64,000 bases of DNA from Gastranaerophilus sp944325835 (GCA_963931575.1 OZ007029.1:434001-498000); one strand, 5' to 3'. Shown: positions 34,829 through 44,971, numbered from the stretch's first letter. Numbers and translations: made by a program. Notes: generated by a model from the sequence alone, not told the origin.

Positions 34829-34857
34829 TTGACGAATGAGAAAAAATCGTACATAAT
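34829..34857 (+). promoter_or_regulatory. PV-family promoter of PV4
   Basis: TTGACG at 34829-34834, 17-base spacer, CATAAT at 34852-34857. Confidence 0.85.
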
Positions 34858-35042
34858 GAAAGAGTGCCGCTGAGCGGCATCCACAATAATACCCGGGTGA
34901 TATCCCGGAGAAAAGACCCGGCGGTCAGCGCGAGCGAGCCGAGAGTGGAGTGCGTGACGCACGTAACTCGTTTTCGGCGAGTCGAGCAAGAAAAGCCGGT
35001 ATCATAATTAGACAATGGCGGTACGCCAGAAAGGATAGAAAG

Positions 35043-36372
35043 ATGAAAAAACGAAGTAATGTAAAGATTATGACGGGGGGGGGGGGGGCCGGCTGAGCCG
35101 GTTCTACAATTGGACCCGTGCGACTGGACGACGAAAAATTTGAGTGAGAAGGCTGAGCCGACCGCTGAGCGGCATCCCCGACTGAACCCGAGCAAGAATT
35201 TAGCGAAACATGTTTTAGACCCGAACGACCGGACCACGAGCAATCCATATTGTCATTCCGAACTTGTTTCGGAATCTGTCCCACGTTACGAGCAGGTATC
35301 CAACATTGACCAGACCCTGAAACGGTCTTGCTCGACTCGCGAAAAACGGCACCGCGAAAAGCGTGGTTTTCGCTTAGTGCCTCTGCTCGCTCGCGCAGTT
35401 CAGGGTGACAAATTTTTGTCATTGCGTGTCGGTTTTACCATGGCGGAGATACTGTTATCCCTCACGATAATCGGTGTGGTTGCGGCGATAACGCTTCCGT
35501 CACTTACAGGCAACATCAATGAACGCACCTGGAACACCCAGAGAAAAGCCCTCTATGCGCGGTTTTCGCAGGCAATTGCTCTAATGCCTTCTCTTAACGC
35601 CTACGGTACCTTGACAGAAGGTGTCGACTCAAGCGGTTCAACTGTTGTAACAGAGGATACTGCCGCAGAAACTTTTGTGACAAACGGGCTGGCAAAAGTT
35701 TTAAAAATAAATAATATTTGCGACAATGAACACTTGCAGGATTGCGGCTTACCTGAAAAATTTACGGCTATGCACGGTTCGCAGTATGATTTTCCGACGG
35801 ATAACCAGAGTGTGAACCTGATGCTGGTAAATGCCGTCTGGGAAGGACATACCTCGGACAATTATTCCCACGCAAATGTTAAAGCCGCTGCCTTTGAAAC
35901 TATTAACGGCGAAAGTATAGCTGTTTTTTATAATCCGAGCTGTACTTCCGGTATGAATGAAGAATCTTATAACGTTCAATCAAAGGTATGTATGATGAGT
36001 ATTTACGATTTGAACGGTACCAAAGGCCCAAATACTGTCGGTAAAGATATGGGATTTATTGGTGCACTTTATCCTAGTGACAGCGTTGTGGTTGCACCGA
36101 TGCCATACGTACAATTAGGTGAAGCAATGCCATTTGAGGACGCAAAGAGTTATTGTAAAAACCTTTCCTCCGGTGAATACAGATTGCCAAATCTGGATGA
36201 AGCGGCGCTCATTTTTGTGTTTAAAAAATATCTTTCGGATTATAATTCCGGAAACTTTTGGACAGGAATCTCTTATGACGCAGACTATGCGTGGGGACAG
36301 GGACTTGGCGGTGACAGAGGCCACCAATCTTTAAAAACTACATCCAAACGAGTATGGTGCGTTCAACGATAA
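35043..36372 (+). CDS. PV4: phase-variable prepilin-like protein (frameshifted by poly-G, OFF)
   Basis: ATG 35043 (MKKRSNVKIMT) with AAAGGA site. With 14 G, reading gives GCC GGC TGA and stops at once; 13 or 16 G restores the frame. The leader would be the longest in the window (about 130 residues from start to cleavage site), made of palindromic repeats shared with PV3, and ends VG|FTMAEILLSL, with Gly at -1 as in classical prepilins. The mature part has INNICDNEHLQDCG, NGTKGPNTVGKDMG and ends EYRLPNLDEAALIF ... FWTGISYDADYAW ... VWCVQR. A TTG at 35110 is the first possible start inside the open frame but lacks a ribosome site. Confidence 0.78.
35075..35088 (+). repeat. Poly-G tract, 14 G (PV4, out of frame)
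   Basis: In-frame reading from ATG 35043 needs 13 or 16 G. The following CCGGCTGAGCCGG palindrome is the same as in PV1 and PV3. Confidence 0.95.
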
Positions 36373-36520
36373 GGTTTTACTGTGGGCTAATTAAGAAACC
36401 GCCTTGACCGGCGGTGGTGCGTCCAACGATAGGTTTTTACTATGGGCTAATTAAGAAACCGCCTTGACCGGCGGTGGTGTGTCCAACGATAAGTTTTTAT
36501 CATTAGCTAATTAAGAGAAA
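36357..36520 (+). repeat. 60-bp tandem repeat at the PV4 3' end
   Basis: Three units of 60 bases (about 36357, 36417, 36477), the first beginning inside the last PV4 codons (GTGCGTTCAACGATAA) and each of the first two carrying the palindrome ACCGCC-TTGA-CCGGCGGT. The third is partial and diverged and runs into the terminator. Confidence 0.9.
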
Positions 36521-36543
36521 GGCGGATTTTTAAATCCGCCTTT
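36518..36543. terminator. Bidirectional terminator between PV4 and serS
   Basis: AAAGGCGGATTT and AAATCCGCCTTT arms, 2-base loop, with A tract on one side and T tract on the other; serves converging genes. Confidence 0.9.
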
Positions 36544-36558
36544 CTTCTATATCCTTTT

Positions 36559-37824
36559 TTATATCCTGTCAAATCCTGTGTATTTTTGAAGAACTTCCGG
36601 AATAAGAATGGTTCCGTCTGCTTGCTGGAAGTTTTCAACAATCGCGGCAAAGGTTCTGCCGACCGCAAGTCCGGAGCCGTTGATTGTATGTACAAAATTA
36701 ACTTTTCCGGTTTCTTTATCACGGTAACGGATGTTTGCGCGTCTTGCCTGATAGTCGCCGAAGTTTGAACAGCTTGAAATCTCTTTATAATTGTTATAAG
36801 AAGGCAGCCAAACTTCCAAATCCCAGCATTTATTTGCAGAAAATCCTATATCCGCCGTACAAAGTGCAACACGTCTGTAAGGCAGCCCGAGAAGCTGCAG
36901 CATTTTTTCAGCATCTTCTGTCAGTTTTTCGTGTTCCATAGGGCTGGTTTCAGGTTTACAGAGTTTAACAAGTTCGACTTTATTAAACTGGTGAACTCTG
37001 ATAAGTCCGCGGGTATCTTTTCCCGCAGAGCCGGCTTCACGACGGAAGCAAGGAGTGTATGCCGTCATATATTTAGGCAAATCTTCTTCTGATAAAATTT
37101 CATTCTGGTAAATATTTGTTACAGGAACTTCTGCGGTCGGAATAAGGTATAAATCTTCGTTTTCACATTTATACATATCTTCTTTGAATTTCGGAAGCTG
37201 ACCTGTGCCTGTCATTGTTTGCGCGTTAGCCATAAACGGCGGCAGAATTTCTTCGTATCCCTGTTTTTCTGTGTGGTAATCAAGGAAGAAATTAATAATT
37301 GCGCGTTCTAATTTAGCGCCTTTGCCGCGGTATAGAGTAAATCTTGATTGGGAAATTTTTACACCGCGTTCAAAATCAACAAGATTTTTTTCTTCGCACA
37401 AATCCCAGTGAGCTTTTGGTTCAAAATCAAATTTGGTCGGTTCACCCCATGTGGAAACAACCACATTGTCGTCTTCTGATTTGCCGACAGGTGTTGTTTC
37501 ATCAGGAATGTTAGGGGTGTGAAGTAAAAGAGATTTTTGCTGTTCATCAAGTTTTGATTCTTCTTCTTCCAGCGCTTTTATTTCATCTCCGAGCAGTTTT
37601 ACTTCTGCCTGAACCGCGTCGGTATTTTCACCTTTTTTCTTTAGCTCGCCTATCATTTGAGAATCTTTTTTACGTTTTGCTCTGAGTTCGTCCGCCTGTG
37701 CTTGAACTTTGCGGCGCTGAACGTCAATTTCAATGACTTCATCTATAGATAAGTCAGGGTTTCTGCGTTTTAATAATTCGTTAATTCTTTCGGGATTCTC
37801 TCTGATTAATTTAATATCAAGCAT
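36559..37824 (-). CDS. serS: Seryl-tRNA synthetase
   Basis: Class II synthetase charging tRNA-Ser. Start at 37824 (MLDIKLIRENPERI) fits the family N-terminus and has AAGAGG upstream; the longer frame to 37872 adds 16 non-family residues. N-terminal coiled-coil arm (about 30-100), then catalytic core with motif 2 (CFRREAGSAGKDTRGLIRVH) and motif 3 (NGSGLAVGRTFAAIVENFQ). 421 residues, full length. No T-box-like leader seen upstream. Confidence 0.97.
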   Translation of the reverse strand: MLDIKLIRENPERINELLKRRNPDLSIDEVIEIDVQRRKVQAQADELRAKRKKDSQMIGELKKKGENTDAVQAEVKLLGDEIKALEEEESKLDEQQKSLLLHTPNIPDETTPVGKSEDDNVVVSTWGEPTKFDFEPKAHWDLCEEKNLVDFERGVKISQSRFTLYRGKGAKLERAIINFFLDYHTEKQGYEEILPPFMANAQTMTGTGQLPKFKEDMYKCENEDLYLIPTAEVPVTNIYQNEILSEEDLPKYMTAYTPCFRREAGSAGKDTRGLIRVHQFNKVELVKLCKPETSPMEHEKLTEDAEKMLQLLGLPYRRVALCTADIGFSANKCWDLEVWLPSYNNYKEISSCSNFGDYQARRANIRYRDKETGKVNFVHTINGSGLAVGRTFAAIVENFQQADGTILIPEVLQKYTGFDRI

Positions 37825-37934
37825 GCCTAACCTCTTTTCTTCCAATACGCTCTTAACGTTAGTGTAAATCAAACTGGTTTAATAATCAAGGAGTGTTATT
37901 TTGATAAATCAACCGTTTAGATGAGCCGGCTTTG

Positions 37935-37963
37935 TTGACATCGCACGGGCAATTTGATAAACT
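37935..37963 (+). promoter_or_regulatory. Promoter of the secreted TPR gene
   Basis: TTGACA at 37935-37940, 17-base spacer, TAAACT at 37958-37963, 43 bases before ATG 38007. Confidence 0.6.
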
Positions 37964-38006
37964 TAAATTGTATTGGTATATTTAATTATACAGAAGAGGG
38001 AACGAA

Positions 38007-40154
38007 ATGAAAAAAGATAAATTTTTAACAGCATTATTATTGACGTCTTGTGCGCTTAGTGTCAGTATGATGACGCTTGCTCCGGCACAGGCTGCTTATA
38101 CTATGGATCAAGAGGCTGAAATTTCTCTGTGGACTGATTATATCAAAGATTCACCAAATGACGCTTTCGGATATCTGAATAGAGCCAACATTAACTATGC
38201 GGCAGGTGAATATACAAAAGCTATTGCAGATTATGATGCTGTTTTAAAAATTGATCAATATAATACTGATGCCTATGTTAAACGTGCCAATGCAAAATAT
38301 ACGACTAATGATTTGGAAGGCGCTTTAAAAGATTACGCTATTGCCCTTGAAATTAATCCGTCTTTGCCGGAGGCGCGTTTTAATATCGGAAGAGTTTATT
38401 ATAGAACTCAAAATTTCCCTAAATCAGTAGAAAATATGCGTGCAGCCATTAAGCTTGATACTCAAAGACCGGAATATTATTTTGAACTTGCAAGATCTGA
38501 ATATAAAGCCGGCTTGTATACAGATTCCAATGAAAGTTTCTCTAAAGCCATTGCATTGAAAGATAATTATCTTGACGCTTATTACGGCAAAGGGCTTGCA
38601 TCTATGAATCTGGCGAAATATGATGAGGCAATTAACTGCTTTGATACGGTTATCAGGTCCGGTCAAAGATATGAAAACGCGCATTATTATAAAGGCTTAG
38701 CGGAATATCAGCTTGGTAAATATGATCTTGCTATCGCTGATTTTGATGTCGCACTTGAGGAAACTCCTAATGATGGTTTAATCTATAATTCTCGCGGTAA
38801 AGCAAAAGAATTACTTGGAAATAAATCCGCAGCTAAAAAAGATTATAAAATGGCAAAAGAACTCGGGGTTAAAGTCGTAGGGCTGAATACAGCCGATAAA
38901 GCAGCAGCAAGTTCTGTAAATCCTGAAAATACTGCGGCTCAGGCAACACCGCAGACTCCTGAAGCTGAAACAGTCACTGAAACAGCCCCTGTTACCGCTG
39001 AAGAAAGAGCAATCTTAGATGAAGCGGTAAACAGACGTCTTGCTAATGAAAAAATTGCGGAAGGTGATGTTTACAGCGCAGTGGCTCTCTATGATAATGT
39101 TGTAAATGGCGACCCTACAAATGCCGCTAATTATCTGGAACGCGCAAGACTTAAACTTAAAGTTAATGACTATGACGGCGTTATCAATGATTCGGAAATG
39201 GCTCTGAAAATGGGCGCAGATTCGTCGAGTGTATATTTCTATCAGGGTAAAGCGCTGGAAGGTAAAAATAATTATCCTTTAGCATATAAAGCTTACGCTT
39301 TTGCTCTCAGAGGAGCACCTGAAAATCCTGAATACAGATATTCTTTTGGAAATATGGCGTTTAATGTCGGAAGATTTGCTGAAGCTGATGAAATCCTTTC
39401 GCTTGTTCTGGAATCAGACGCGGCTAAATATCCGGATGCATACCTTATAAGGGCTAAGGCAAGATATCAAATGGGTGAATTCTATTCCGCAATTGCCGAC
39501 GCTGCTAAATACACAAAACTTTATCCGAAATGCGCTGAAGCTTATTTCTACAGCGCAATGTCAAAAACAGCCCTAAAAAGCTACGAAGATGCTGTGAAGG
39601 ATTTCAATCTGGCTGTAAAATATGATAAGGATAATACTAATTATTACCTGTTTAGAGCCAGAGCAAACCTCGCACTGGAAGATTATAAAAAAGTCGCAAG
39701 CGACTACAAAAAAATCGTTGAAATTAAGAAAGAAAATGCTACAACGGAAGATCATTTGAGAGTTGCGCAGGCCGAAGTCCTTAATGACAACGATGAAGAA
39801 GCTTTGCTCTATTTTGATATAATTCTTTCTAACGATAAATTGAATGATAATGTATATCTTGACAGAGCAAGACTATATGAAAAAATGGGACGTCATTATG
39901 ATGCAATTAATGATTACACAACGGCATTGAGATTAAATCCTGATCAGAAAATTGTCTACAAAGAGCGCGGTCTGCTTCTTGTTGACACCAAAGCTTACAG
40001 AAAAGGCATTATGGATCTTGATGTCGCGATAAAGCTTGAACCTAAAAATGGTCAGCTATATTACTACCGTGCAATTGCGAAACAGTCAACCGGCGATAAA
40101 GAAGGTGCACTGGTTGATTTTGAAATGGCAAAACGGTTTAATGAAGATCTGTAA
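38007..40154 (+). CDS. Secreted TPR-repeat protein
   Basis: 715 residues. A signal peptide (MKKDKFLTALLLTSCALSVS ... APAQA|AYT, cleavage near 30) leads to two blocks of tetratricopeptide repeats: about 40-295 and 355-715, separated by an Ala/Thr/Pro/Glu-rich linker (about 300-335). Repeats follow the pattern A-Y-x-x-R-A-x-x-K/x-x-x-Y-x-x-A-I-x-D-Y-x-x-A-L. Probably a periplasmic or surface scaffold for protein complexes; no enzymatic domain. Single gene with its own promoter and terminator. Confidence 0.88.
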   Translation: MKKDKFLTALLLTSCALSVSMMTLAPAQAAYTMDQEAEISLWTDYIKDSPNDAFGYLNRANINYAAGEYTKAIADYDAVLKIDQYNTDAYVKRANAKYTTNDLEGALKDYAIALEINPSLPEARFNIGRVYYRTQNFPKSVENMRAAIKLDTQRPEYYFELARSEYKAGLYTDSNESFSKAIALKDNYLDAYYGKGLASMNLAKYDEAINCFDTVIRSGQRYENAHYYKGLAEYQLGKYDLAIADFDVALEETPNDGLIYNSRGKAKELLGNKSAAKKDYKMAKELGVKVVGLNTADKAAASSVNPENTAAQATPQTPEAETVTETAPVTAEERAILDEAVNRRLANEKIAEGDVYSAVALYDNVVNGDPTNAANYLERARLKLKVNDYDGVINDSEMALKMGADSSSVYFYQGKALEGKNNYPLAYKAYAFALRGAPENPEYRYSFGNMAFNVGRFAEADEILSLVLESDAAKYPDAYLIRAKARYQMGEFYSAIADAAKYTKLYPKCAEAYFYSAMSKTALKSYEDAVKDFNLAVKYDKDNTNYYLFRARANLALEDYKKVASDYKKIVEIKKENATTEDHLRVAQAEVLNDNDEEALLYFDIILSNDKLNDNVYLDRARLYEKMGRHYDAINDYTTALRLNPDQKIVYKERGLLLVDTKAYRKGIMDLDVAIKLEPKNGQLYYYRAIAKQSTGDKEGALVDFEMAKRFNEDL

Positions 40155-40161
40155 ACTTGAT

Positions 40162-40190
40162 AAAGCCCCCGTTTTACGGGGGCTTTACTT
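40162..40190 (+). terminator. Terminator of the TPR gene, overlapping a PV -35 box
   Basis: AAAGCCCCC / GGGGGCTTT stem with TTTTA loop, then ACTTTTT. The end of the right arm gives the TTTACT -35 box of PV5. Confidence 0.9.
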
Positions 40191-40212
40191 TTTATAAAAA
40201 ATGATACATAAT
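40184..40212 (+). promoter_or_regulatory. PV-family promoter of PV5
   Basis: TTTACT at 40184-40189, 17-base spacer, CATAAT at 40207-40212. The -35 differs from TTGAC of the other copies. Confidence 0.7.
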
Positions 40213-40218
40213 GAAAGA

Positions 40219-40323
40219 GGCAATAAGGCAATAAGAGAATAAGGCAATGAGTCGTTATGTCCAAATGGAAGAAAAAAAGAAAAGTCCTATTGCCGTAATG
40301 CCCAATTGACCTATTGCCTTATG
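40219..40323 (+). repeat. Leader inverted repeat of GGCAATA units (PV5)
   Basis: Same element as at PV3 and PV6: left arm GGCAATAAGGCAATAAGAGA, right arm TTGACCTATTGCCTTATGA. Confidence 0.85.
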
Positions 40324-40394
40324 ATAAAGAAAGGACCGGCGGTCAAGCCGGTATTATAATAAGCCAAAGGCGAGAAGCCAGAAAGGATAGAAAG

Positions 40395-41562
40395 ATGAAA
40401 AAACGAAGTGTAAGTATTTGTGCAGGGGGGGGGGGGGAGCCTTCTTAGCGGATGTGAAGCGCCGGCGCCGGTTCGCGCGAGCGAAACGGGCAGGGCGCGA
40501 AACTGGACGATGCCGCCGTTGCGACTGGAGCGCGAGTGTAAGGAGCAGGCAAATTCTGCAACGATTGATAATCGTTGCGTAGAATTTGACAGGCGGGAGA
40601 ATCAACGTTGCGCATTTACAATGGCAGAAATCCTGTTATCCCTGACGATAATTGGCGTGGTAGCGGCGATAACGTTGCCGAGCCTTACTGGCAACATAAA
40701 TGAGCGAACATGGAACACGCAAAGAAAAGCTCTTTATGCGCGGTTTTCGCAAGCAATAGCCTTAATGCCTGCATTGAACGGTTACGGTACTTTGAGAGAA
40801 TCTACTGACAGCGCCGGTTCAACCTCTGTAGAGGATACTGCAACAGAAACCTTTATAACAAGCGGGCTTTCTAAAGTTCTTAAAATTAACAATATTTGTG
40901 ATAGCGAACACATTGAAGATTGCGGAATTACTTCTAAGCTTACAACCTTGAACGGCTCAATTATTTCCACACCGACAAAAATGTCCGAATTAAATATGAA
41001 AATGATTGATAATTCATGGTCAGATTCAAGATTTTCGTACGCTCAACTTGATACAAAGGCGGCAGCGTTTGAAACGGCAAACGGTGAAAGTATTATAGCG
41101 TTTTATAATCCGAATTGTCAGTCATTAATGGGCGAAAGTACTGCATATATGGTGCAGCCAAAAATTTGTGTCAATTTCATATTTGATATGAACGGCAACA
41201 AAGGGCCGAATACTGTGGGTAAAGATATCGGATTTATGACGGTGCTGTATTCTACTGATAGTGCGGTAGTTGCACCGGATGTTCCGGTACAAAAAGCGGC
41301 AAGCCGCTCTGCAACCCAGCAAGAGGCAATTGGTATTTGCAAAGAACAGGATGCTGAATACCGGATCCCGTCACAGGATGAACTGGCTTCTATGTTTGTT
41401 AACCAGCTTTTACTTAATGGTGCTGTTGCTTCTACCGCAACGGATTACTGGTCGTCTATAATTTATAATTCTACAACAGGCTGGACGCAGGGGTTTGCAA
41501 GCGGAACCAGAGCATTACATGGCAGAGAAGAAAAAATGACTGTCCATTGCGTAAAACGTTAA
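40395..41562 (+). CDS. PV5: phase-variable prepilin-like protein (frameshifted by poly-G, OFF)
   Basis: ATG 40395 (MKKRSVSICA) with AAAGGA site. With 13 G reading gives GAG CCT TCT TAG and stops; 12 or 15 G gives the open frame. The leader of about 73 residues has a different, GC-rich sequence (EAPAPVRASETGRARNW) before A|FTMAEILLSL. The mature part is closest to PV2 in protein sequence (TDSAGST, INNICDSEHIEDCG, NGNKGPNTVGKDIG; EYRIPSQDELASMF, DYWSSIIYNSTTGWTQGF, VHCVKR) but has many silent differences from it, so the pair is older than PV1/PV2. Confidence 0.78.
40425..40437 (+). repeat. Poly-G tract, 13 G (PV5, out of frame)
   Basis: In-frame reading from ATG 40395 needs 12 or 15 G. Confidence 0.95.
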
Positions 41563-41567
41563 AAAGC

Positions 41568-41593
41568 AGCCCCGATTTCGGGGCTGGTTCTTT
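41568..41593 (+). terminator. Terminator of PV5
   Basis: AGCCCCGA-TT-TCGGGGCT followed by a T-rich stretch; ends one base before the convergent manC stop. Confidence 0.85.
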
Positions 41594-42982
41594 CTAAACT
41601 CTGTTATACATGTCCTGATAGCGTATTATATCGCTTTCAAGCAAAATCGTACCCTTTTGAACCTCTATTACTTTCAAATCCGTGTCGTACGGGTTTTGCA
41701 GTGAGTGAATTGCTTTTACCGGAATGTCAATGCTTCCGCCGGCTTCTATTGTATGGTTTTCATTATCCAGTACAACGAACGCTGTGCCTTCCAGCACAAC
41801 CCAGTGCTCGGAACGGTGATTATGGGATTGGATAGAAAGCTTTTGACCCGGATGTACACAAATCATTTTTGTCTGATAGCCTTCACCTCTGTTTAAGCAT
41901 GTGTAATAACCCCACGGACGGTATACGGTTTTATGAAGTTCTAATGTTTCGCTTTCTTTTTCTTTAAGTTTGTCGTGGAGAATTTTTACATCCTGCGCGT
42001 GGTCTTTTCTGCAAGCCATTATTGCATCTTCTGTTTCCACAAGGATAATATTTTCCAGCCCCGAAACCGCAATAAGTTCTTTTGAACTGTAAATGTATGA
42101 ATTTTTTACATTGTTAATCAACACATTGCCTGTGATAACATTTCCGTTTTCATCTTTCGGGTTTACATTGTAAAGCGATTGCCATGAGCCGACATCAATC
42201 CAATCTGATTTGAGTTCGGCAAGTGCTAAATTGTCGGATTTTTCCAGAACCGCATAGTCAAAAGATATGTCCGGAAGATCTTCATAATCCATAAAGCTTA
42301 TTTTATTCTGATTTTCAAACTTTAAATTCTGACATTTGTCAAAGATTTCCGGTGCGTATTTTTTGAACTCAGACTTTATTGTTGAGAGTTTGCCCATAAA
42401 AATTCCGCTGTTCCAGTAGAAATCGTTTTTCTGTACAAATTCGGCAGCCAAATTTTCATCAGGTTTTTCCCTGAATTGTTTTACTTTGTATCCGTTATTG
42501 AGTTTCTCGCCGGCCTGAATATAGCCGTAACCGGTTTCCGGGTAAGAAGGTTTTACCCCGAAGGTTACGAGGTATCCTGCATTCGCCAGTTCAATAGCCG
42601 AATTTATGCTGTCAACAAAAGCTGCTGTATTTTTTATTACGTGATCACACGGAACTATTAAAATAATTTCATCGTTGCCGGAGGTTTTTTCAAGGTAGTT
42701 TAAAGATGCCGCAATAGCCGGTGCGGTGTTTTTGCTTATCTGTTCTGATAAAACAATACTCCCCGAGGTGATATTTTGAAGTTGAAGTTTTACATCACCC
42801 GCCTGCTCGGTGTTTGTAATAGAAATAATATTCTCCGCAGAAACAAGATTTAAAATTCTTTCAAACGTGGATTGCAAAAGACTTGTGTCGCCTTCAATTT
42901 TAAGCAGTTGTTTTGGATATTGTTTGCGGGATAAAGGCCAGAGTCTGGTTCCGGAACCGCCTGCAAGAATTATCGCTTTCAT
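41594..42982 (-). CDS. manC: Mannose-1-phosphate guanylyltransferase / mannose-6-phosphate isomerase
   Basis: Makes GDP-mannose for envelope polysaccharide. N-terminal nucleotidyltransferase domain with LAGGSGTRLWPLSRKQYPKQ at residues 6-25 (nucleotide-binding) and a C-terminal cupin isomerase domain from about 345 (RPWGYYTCLNRGEGYQTK, QSHNHRSEHWVVLEG with metal-binding His). 462 residues, normal for the bifunctional type II enzyme. It would use the mannose-1-phosphate made by the phosphomutase at 10089. Single gene. Confidence 0.95.
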   Translation of the reverse strand: MKAIILAGGSGTRLWPLSRKQYPKQLLKIEGDTSLLQSTFERILNLVSAENIISITNTEQAGDVKLQLQNITSGSIVLSEQISKNTAPAIAASLNYLEKTSGNDEIILIVPCDHVIKNTAAFVDSINSAIELANAGYLVTFGVKPSYPETGYGYIQAGEKLNNGYKVKQFREKPDENLAAEFVQKNDFYWNSGIFMGKLSTIKSEFKKYAPEIFDKCQNLKFENQNKISFMDYEDLPDISFDYAVLEKSDNLALAELKSDWIDVGSWQSLYNVNPKDENGNVITGNVLINNVKNSYIYSSKELIAVSGLENIILVETEDAIMACRKDHAQDVKILHDKLKEKESETLELHKTVYRPWGYYTCLNRGEGYQTKMICVHPGQKLSIQSHNHRSEHWVVLEGTAFVVLDNENHTIEAGGSIDIPVKAIHSLQNPYDTDLKVIEVQKGTILLESDIIRYQDMYNRV

Positions 42983-43082
42983 TAAAAACTCTCCTTGAAC
43001 ATATAATCTATTTTACAATAAATATGTCACGGCAGTGGTGATTGTAAAATAATTTTACATATAATTTTGATGTGAATGTGCC

Positions 43083-43111
43083 TTGACGAAAGTCGTAAAA
43101 TGTTACATAAT
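43083..43111 (+). promoter_or_regulatory. PV-family promoter of PV6
   Basis: TTGACG at 43083-43088, 17-base spacer, CATAAT at 43106-43111. Confidence 0.85.
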
Positions 43112-43117
43112 AAGAGT

Positions 43118-43213
43118 GGCAATAAGGCAATAATAGAATAAGGCAATGAGTCATAATGACCGAATGGAAGAAAAAAGAATAGTCCTATTGCCCTAATGAC
43201 CTATTGCCTTATG
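43118..43213 (+). repeat. Leader inverted repeat of GGCAATA units (PV6)
   Basis: Third copy of the element found at PV3 and PV5, slightly shorter; right arm ends CTATTGCCTTATG. Confidence 0.85.
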
Positions 43214-43239
43214 CAAAAAAAAAAGAAAGGATAGAAAGA

Positions 43240-44344
43240 ATGAAAAACCGAAGAGTAAGCATTTTATCAGGGGGGGGGGGGGAGCCGCTCAACCGGTAAA
43301 TCCTGCGCCTTAGACACCAATGTCATCCTGAACTTGATTCAGGATCTGACCAGCGAAACTCGTGAGAACTCAACGTCTGTGAGATTCCGGGTCAAGCCCG
43401 GAATGACATTAAAGGGAATGACCTGGGTTTGTGCATTTACCATGGCGGAAATCCTGTTATCCCTTACGATAATCGGTGTGGTCGCGGCGATAACCTTACC
43501 AAGCCTTACCGGCAACATCAACGAGCGAACATGGAATACGCAGCGGAAAGCTTTATATGCAAGAATGTCACAGGCAATTCCGCTTATGGGGAGTGTTAAC
43601 GGCTATGCTACAGCTGAAACCTTTGTCACTGCAGGTCTGTCTAAAGTTTTAAAAATTAATAATATCTGTGATCACGATCACCTTGAGGATTGCGGTATTG
43701 CTTCTAAATTCGTAAAACTCAACGGCAGCACCGCTTCAATTCCGACTAAAATGTCTGAACTTAATTCAAGAATTGTCAATATGTCGGCAATCGGTGAAGG
43801 CGGAGAATCTTATTCATACTCACAGGAGGATTCGGATGCCGCTGCGTTTGAAACTGTAAACGGAGAAAGTATTCTTATATTCTATAATGGCAAATGTGTT
43901 CCGGCTCTTGATGAAACTCGTGTAACATATTTCCAGACTAAACTTTGTGCAAATCTGGTTTATGACCTGAATGGTTCAAAAGGCCCGAATACTATAGGTA
44001 AAGATATGGGATACCTTTCTATATTTTATCCGACGGATTCCGTGATTGTGTCGCCGTATCCGATGATGAGAAGTCTTTCTGCTCAGTATCCGCAGGATGA
44101 GGCCGGTGCTGCCTGTACAAATATGGATTCTGAATACAGGCTCCCGAATAAAGAGGAAATGGCTTCTATATTTGTAAATACTTTTCTAATAGGTGACGGC
44201 TCTGAAACGGTTCTCGATGCACTTTACTGGACATCAAGTGTAATCTCATCAACTAAGGCGTGGTATTTCTGGCTTGAATCAGGATATGCCAATAGTGACC
44301 GCGCACGGACTCAAAATATGAGTGTCCGATGCATCAAACGCTAA
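43240..44344 (+). CDS. PV6: phase-variable prepilin-like protein (frameshifted by poly-G, OFF)
   Basis: ATG 43240 (MKNRRVSILS) with AAAGGA site. With 13 G reading ends at TAA 15 bases after the tract; 12 or 15 G joins it to the open frame. The leader is about 65 residues with a REP-like inverted repeat (CATCCTGAACTTGATTCAGG), then A|FTMAEILLSL. Like PV3 it has the shorter start of the mature part (AIPLMGSVNGYATAETFV). It contains INNICDHDHLEDCG and NGSKGPNTIGKDMG and ends EYRLPNKEEMASIF ... LYWTSSVISSTKAW ... VRCIKR. Confidence 0.78.
43270..43282 (+). repeat. Poly-G tract, 13 G (PV6, out of frame)
   Basis: In-frame reading from ATG 43240 needs 12 or 15 G. Confidence 0.95.
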
Positions 44345-44349
44345 AAATA

Positions 44350-44383
44350 AAAAGCTCTGCCGTAAAAGCAGAGCTTTTATTTA
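44350..44383. terminator. Terminator between PV6 and the coiled-coil gene
   Basis: AAAGCTCTGC / GCAGAGCTTT stem, then TTATTTATT; it overlaps the stop of the convergent gene. Confidence 0.85.
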
Positions 44384-44970
44384 TTCATTTTCTTTAAAAT
44401 CTGTGAGTGAATTTTGTTTGCTTTATATAAATATGAAGTTAATTTTTGATAGTTTTCAAGATTTTCACCGTACGGAATTTTCATCTCTATAAGTTCATCA
44501 ACGCTTCTGTTAATACCGGAAAGCATTTCTAAAGAGTCGCTAAGCATCATTATTGAATTGAATTTCTTTGATAGTTTTGCCAGAATTTTTCTTGAAATAA
44601 ATCGTTGAATTGCGCGGATTACAGGCATGTCGGTGCGCTTTTTCAATTTATGTTTGAGCGCAGGTTTGGAAAGTGATTTTTTCTGCGCGTACAGGGTTTT
44701 TAATTCCGAAATTTCGCGTTCTAATTCTTTTTCTTTAATTTTTAGTTTTATTACTTCCGGAAGTCTGCCTAATCTTTCTGTTGCTGAGATTTTGGTGCGA
44801 AGTTCTTCAATGGCTTCTTCGCGTTTGTTAATCTCAACCCCGAGTTTTACCACGTCATCGTCTGCCGGCTCTGCGATTTCGTTTATCATGTTCACATCGT
44901 AGCCGTTCAGGCGGGCGCCAAATCTATAATCTGCTGAAAAGATATTTTTGTCTTTTTCTGTTTCGTTCAT
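44377..44970 (-). CDS. Coiled-coil protein, unrecognised
   Basis: 197 residues, mostly helical, with a charged heptad-rich segment (about 45-95: EEAIEELRTKISATERLG ... KEKELEREISELKTL) and a basic region (KHKLKKRTDMP). No signal peptide or membrane helix. It begins one base after the stop of the LptF/G gene (same strand), so it is probably co-transcribed with it. No family recognised. Confidence 0.68.
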   Translation of the reverse strand: MNETEKDKNIFSADYRFGARLNGYDVNMINEIAEPADDDVVKLGVEINKREEAIEELRTKISATERLGRLPEVIKLKIKEKELEREISELKTLYAQKKSLSKPALKHKLKKRTDMPVIRAIQRFISRKILAKLSKKFNSIMMLSDSLEMLSGINRSVDELIEMKIPYGENLENYQKLTSYLYKANKIHSQILKKMNK

Positions 44971-44971
44971 A

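Noticed and set aside
34925..35422. Antisense open frame of 165 codons over the PV4 leader
   Set aside because: Encodes only reverse-read repeat modules (such as CHPELRERAEALSE) seen in other PV leaders; not a gene.
37825..38006. T-box or other riboswitch before serS
   Set aside because: The region is short, shared with the divergent TPR promoter, and shows no T-box sequence or specifier structure.
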